Below, piece after piece: positions 61,953 to 64,000 of a DNA stretch of 64,000 nucleotides (its first letter is position 1; each line of letters opens with the position of its first letter). Source of the DNA: Pseudomonas benzenivorans (GTDB lineage Bacteria; Pseudomonadota; Gammaproteobacteria; Pseudomonadales; Pseudomonadaceae). Below the pieces are notes generated by a model. That model saw only the letters and a program-made list of their open reading frames with translations, was not told where the DNA came from and searched no databases. The position numbers and the translations under genes were made by a program. The DNA is taken from assembly GCF_024397895.1 (NCBI RefSeq), contig NZ_CP073346.1, forward strand, positions 4,092,001 through 4,156,000, in the 5' to 3' direction.

Positions 61953-63303
61953 GCGCACCAGCTTCGGCAAGCGCCTGGCCGGCTATCGTGAGGCCGTGCA
62001 ACTGCCGGTGCAGCCGGTGGTGGAGGGGCGCCTGCTGCGCATGGTCGGCCTGACCCTGGAGGCCGAGGGCCTGCGTGCGGCCCTGGGCAGCCGCTGCCTG
62101 GTGATCAACGACGACAGCTACCACGCGGTGCAGGTCGAGGCCGAGGTGATGGGGTTCTCCAACGGCAAGATCTACCTGATGCCGGTCGGCAGCCTGTCAG
62201 GTATCGCCCCCGGTGCGCGGGTGGTGCCGCTGCCGGATACCGGGCGTCTGCCGATGGGCCGCTCGATGCTCGGTCGGGTGCTCGACGGCGCCGGCCGTGC
62301 CCTGGATGGCAAGGGCGGCATGAAGGCCGAGGACTGGGTGCCGATGGACGGCCCGACCATCAACCCGCTCAAACGCCATCCGATCGAACAGCCGCTGGAT
62401 GTCGGCATCCGCAGCATCAATGGCCTGCTCACGGTAGGCCGCGGCCAGCGCCTGGGGCTGTTCGCCGGTACCGGCGTCGGCAAGAGCGTGCTGCTCGGCA
62501 TGATGACCCGCTTCACCGAGGCGGAGATCATCGTGGTCGGGCTGATCGGCGAGCGCGGCCGGGAGGTCAAGGAGTTCATCGACGAGATCCTCGGCGAAGA
62601 GGGGATCAAGCGCTCGGTGGTGGTGGCCTCGCCGGCCGACGATGCGCCGCTGATGCGCCTGCGCGCGGCCATGTACTGCACGCGGATCGCCGAGTACTTT
62701 CGCGACAAGGGCAAGAACGTCCTGCTGCTGATGGATTCCCTGACCCGCTTCGCCCAGGCCCAGCGGGAAATCGCCCTGGCCATCGGCGAGCCGCCGGCGA
62801 CCAAGGGCTACCCGCCGTCGGTGTTCGCCAAGCTGCCCAAGCTGGTCGAGCGCGCCGGCAACGCCGAGGCCGGCGGCGGTTCGATCACCGCCTTCTACAC
62901 CGTATTGAGCGAAGGCGACGACCAGCAGGACCCGATCGCCGACGCGGCGCGCGGCGTGCTCGATGGCCATATCGTGCTGTCGCGGCGCCTGGCCGAGGAG
63001 GGGCACTACCCGGCCATCGATATCGAGGCCTCGATCAGCCGGGTGATGCCGCAGGTGGTGGCGCCCGAGCACCTGCGCCAGGCGCAGCGCTTCAAGCAGC
63101 TCTGGTCACGCTACCAGCAGAGTCGCGACCTGATCAGCGTCGGTGCCTATGTGCCGGGCGGCGATGCCGACACCGACCTGGCCATCGCCCGCCAGCCGGT
63201 GATGGTCAAGTACCTGCGCCAGAGTCTGGGCGAAAGCGAAAATCTCGAGCGCAGCAGCGCGCAGCTGGCGGCCACCTTCAACCCCGCCGCAGCCGGGGGC
63301 TAA
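61942..63303 (+). CDS. fliI: Flagellum-specific ATP synthase FliI
   Basis: FliI is the F1-like ATPase that helps deliver export substrates. From the ATG at 61942 it is 453 residues ([19 protein letters not shown]). An N-terminal beta-barrel is followed by the ATPase core with P-loop [11 protein letters not shown] (about 173-183), [14 protein letters not shown], the Walker B region [25 protein letters not shown] and [14 protein letters not shown] longer open frame from 61762 lies in another frame of fliH and gives arginine-rich nonsense. All catalytic motifs are present. Confidence 0.98.
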   Translation: MRLERTSFGKRLAGYREAVQLPVQPVVEGRLLRMVGLTLEAEGLRAALGSRCLVINDDSYHAVQVEAEVMGFSNGKIYLMPVGSLSGIAPGARVVPLPDTGRLPMGRSMLGRVLDGAGRALDGKGGMKAEDWVPMDGPTINPLKRHPIEQPLDVGIRSINGLLTVGRGQRLGLFAGTGVGKSVLLGMMTRFTEAEIIVVGLIGERGREVKEFIDEILGEEGIKRSVVVASPADDAPLMRLRAAMYCTRIAEYFRDKGKNVLLLMDSLTRFAQAQREIALAIGEPPATKGYPPSVFAKLPKLVERAGNAEAGGGSITAFYTVLSEGDDQQDPIADAARGVLDGHIVLSRRLAEEGHYPAIDIEASISRVMPQVVAPEHLRQAQRFKQLWSRYQQSRDLISVGAYVPGGDADTDLAIARQPVMVKYLRQSLGESENLERSSAQLAATFNPAAAGG

Positions 63304-63753
63304 GTGTCGACCAGTCGTGCCGCGCGCCTGGCGCCGGTAATCCAGATGGCCGAACGGGCCGAGCGCGAGGCGGCGGTGCTGCTGGGGCGGGCCCAGGGCC
63401 AGTTGCGCCAGGCGGAGGTCAAGCTCGGCGAGCTCGAGCAGTACCTGGCCGATTACCAGCAGCAGTGGATCAGCGAAGGCCAGCGCGGCGTATCCGGGCA
63501 GTGGCTGATGAACTATCAGCGCTTTCTCGCCCAGTTGGAGACCGCCATCGGCCAGCAGCGGCAGAGCGTGAACTGGCACCGCGCCAACCTGGACAAGCTA
63601 CGCGACACCTGGCAGCAGCGTTACGCCCGTCTCGAGGGGCTGCGCAAGCTGGTCCAGCGCTATCGCGATGAGGCCCGGCAGATCGAGGACAAGCGCGAGC
63701 AGAAGCTGCTCGATGAGCTGGCGCAACGTCTGTCCGCTCGTGACTCGGGCTGA
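63304..63753 (+). CDS. fliJ: Flagellar export protein FliJ
   Basis: FliJ is the coiled-coil stalk of the export ATPase, resembling the gamma subunit of F1. The 149-residue protein is almost entirely helical and charged, starting STSRAARLAPVIQMAERAEREAAVLLGRAQ. It begins with GTG immediately after the fliI stop (TAA then GTG), with no spare bases, so translation is coupled. Length and composition are typical. It ends the fliE-J operon; a 126-base gap then leads to hsbA. Confidence 0.94.
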   Translation: MSTSRAARLAPVIQMAERAEREAAVLLGRAQGQLRQAEVKLGELEQYLADYQQQWISEGQRGVSGQWLMNYQRFLAQLETAIGQQRQSVNWHRANLDKLRDTWQQRYARLEGLRKLVQRYRDEARQIEDKREQKLLDELAQRLSARDSG

Positions 63754-63879
63754 ATGAGGGTTGCCGCTGACGGTTCTGGGTGCTACATCTAAACCCTGCG
63801 GAATGTGCATAGGGATCGGCGCTGCGTTGTTTTCGACCAGATGCGCTATCGACCGTGTAGCTGGATAAAGGAGTAAGTC

Positions 63880-64000
63880 ATGGCCATCACCTCGCTGCCC
63901 TCGCCTGATGGGCAAGAGCTGACCATAGTGATTCAAGGACGTTTCGATTTCGGTGCGCATCAAGAGTTTCGTGACGCATACGAGCGGGCCAGTCTCAGTC
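63880..64000 (+). CDS. hsbA: STAS-domain anti-sigma factor antagonist, N-terminal part (3' end outside window)
   Basis: This is the beginning of a STAS-domain protein, 40 residues of which are in the window: MAITSLPSPDGQELTIVIQG, then RFDFGAHQEFRDAYERASLS. The sequence matches what I recall of Pseudomonas HsbA, which switches between binding the anti-sigma factor FlgM and a diguanylate cyclase under control of the HsbR phosphatase/kinase. In P. aeruginosa hsbA lies near cheR; in other pseudomonads it follows fliJ, as here. A TAAAGGAGTAAG ribosome site precedes the ATG. The phosphorylatable serine lies beyond the window. No promoter was recognised in the 126-base gap. Confidence 0.88.
   Translation, partial: MAITSLPSPDGQELTIVIQGRFDFGAHQEFRDAYERASLS

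Overview
The window is about 64 kb of high-GC gammaproteobacterial chromosome and looks like Pseudomonas in the broad sense. The evidence is the order alaS-lysC-rsmA-tRNA, an AmrZ homologue, FleQ/FleS/FleR polar-flagellum regulators, and CheV, CheR, FlgM and FlgN proteins very close to those of P. aeruginosa as I remember them. The flgMNA-cheVR-flgB..L block runs straight into fliC..fliJ, whereas in P. aeruginosa these are two separate loci, so this is probably another Pseudomonas. I cannot name the species from sequence alone.

Region 1 (1-9.4 kb) holds housekeeping genes: the 3' end of alaS, aspartokinase lysC with an internal in-frame start for a beta subunit, rsmA/csrA, tRNA-Ser(GCT), two identical tRNA-Arg(ACG) genes, a small secreted BamE/SmpA-like protein, the magnesium channel mgtE, a complete sodium-pumping oxaloacetate decarboxylase operon (oadGAB), and amrZ on the opposite strand behind a candidate AlgU (sigma-22) promoter.

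Region 2 (9.8-31.7 kb) is metabolic and accessory. It has an orphan phnN, then an Lrp-type regulator divergent from a fused indolepyruvate ferredoxin oxidoreductase, a leucine dehydrogenase-family enzyme and an NSS amino-acid transporter. These read as import, deamination and oxidative decarboxylation of an amino acid. tRNA-Arg(CCT), an orphan choline/betaine-type binding protein and a compact siderophore operon follow: one NIS synthetase, one MFS exporter and one TonB receptor behind Fur-like boxes. Next come sstT, a yceH-family gene, an exported protein built from 14-residue repeats, a glutamine-synthetase-like gamma-glutamyl ligase, an MFS permease and two small glycosyltransferases.

Region 3 (31.7-64 kb) is a flagellar and chemotaxis cluster: a PilZ brake protein, flgN, flgM, flgA, cheV, cheR, flgBCDE, flgFGHIJKL, fliC, flaG, fliD, two fliS paralogues, a fliT/fleP-like gene, fleQ, fleSR, fliEFGHIJ and the start of hsbA. 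The regulatory cascade can be read directly. Sigma-54 -24/-12 promoters precede flgB, flgF, fleS and fliE. FliA promoters precede flgM, fliC and the second fliS. A sigma-70-like promoter overlapping a FleQ-like box precedes fleQ. I see no insertion sequence, prophage, CRISPR array or clear pseudogene. The least typical items are the NIS siderophore operon, the tandem-repeat exported protein, and the softer codon usage in the surface-exposed parts of FlgE, FlgK and FliC.
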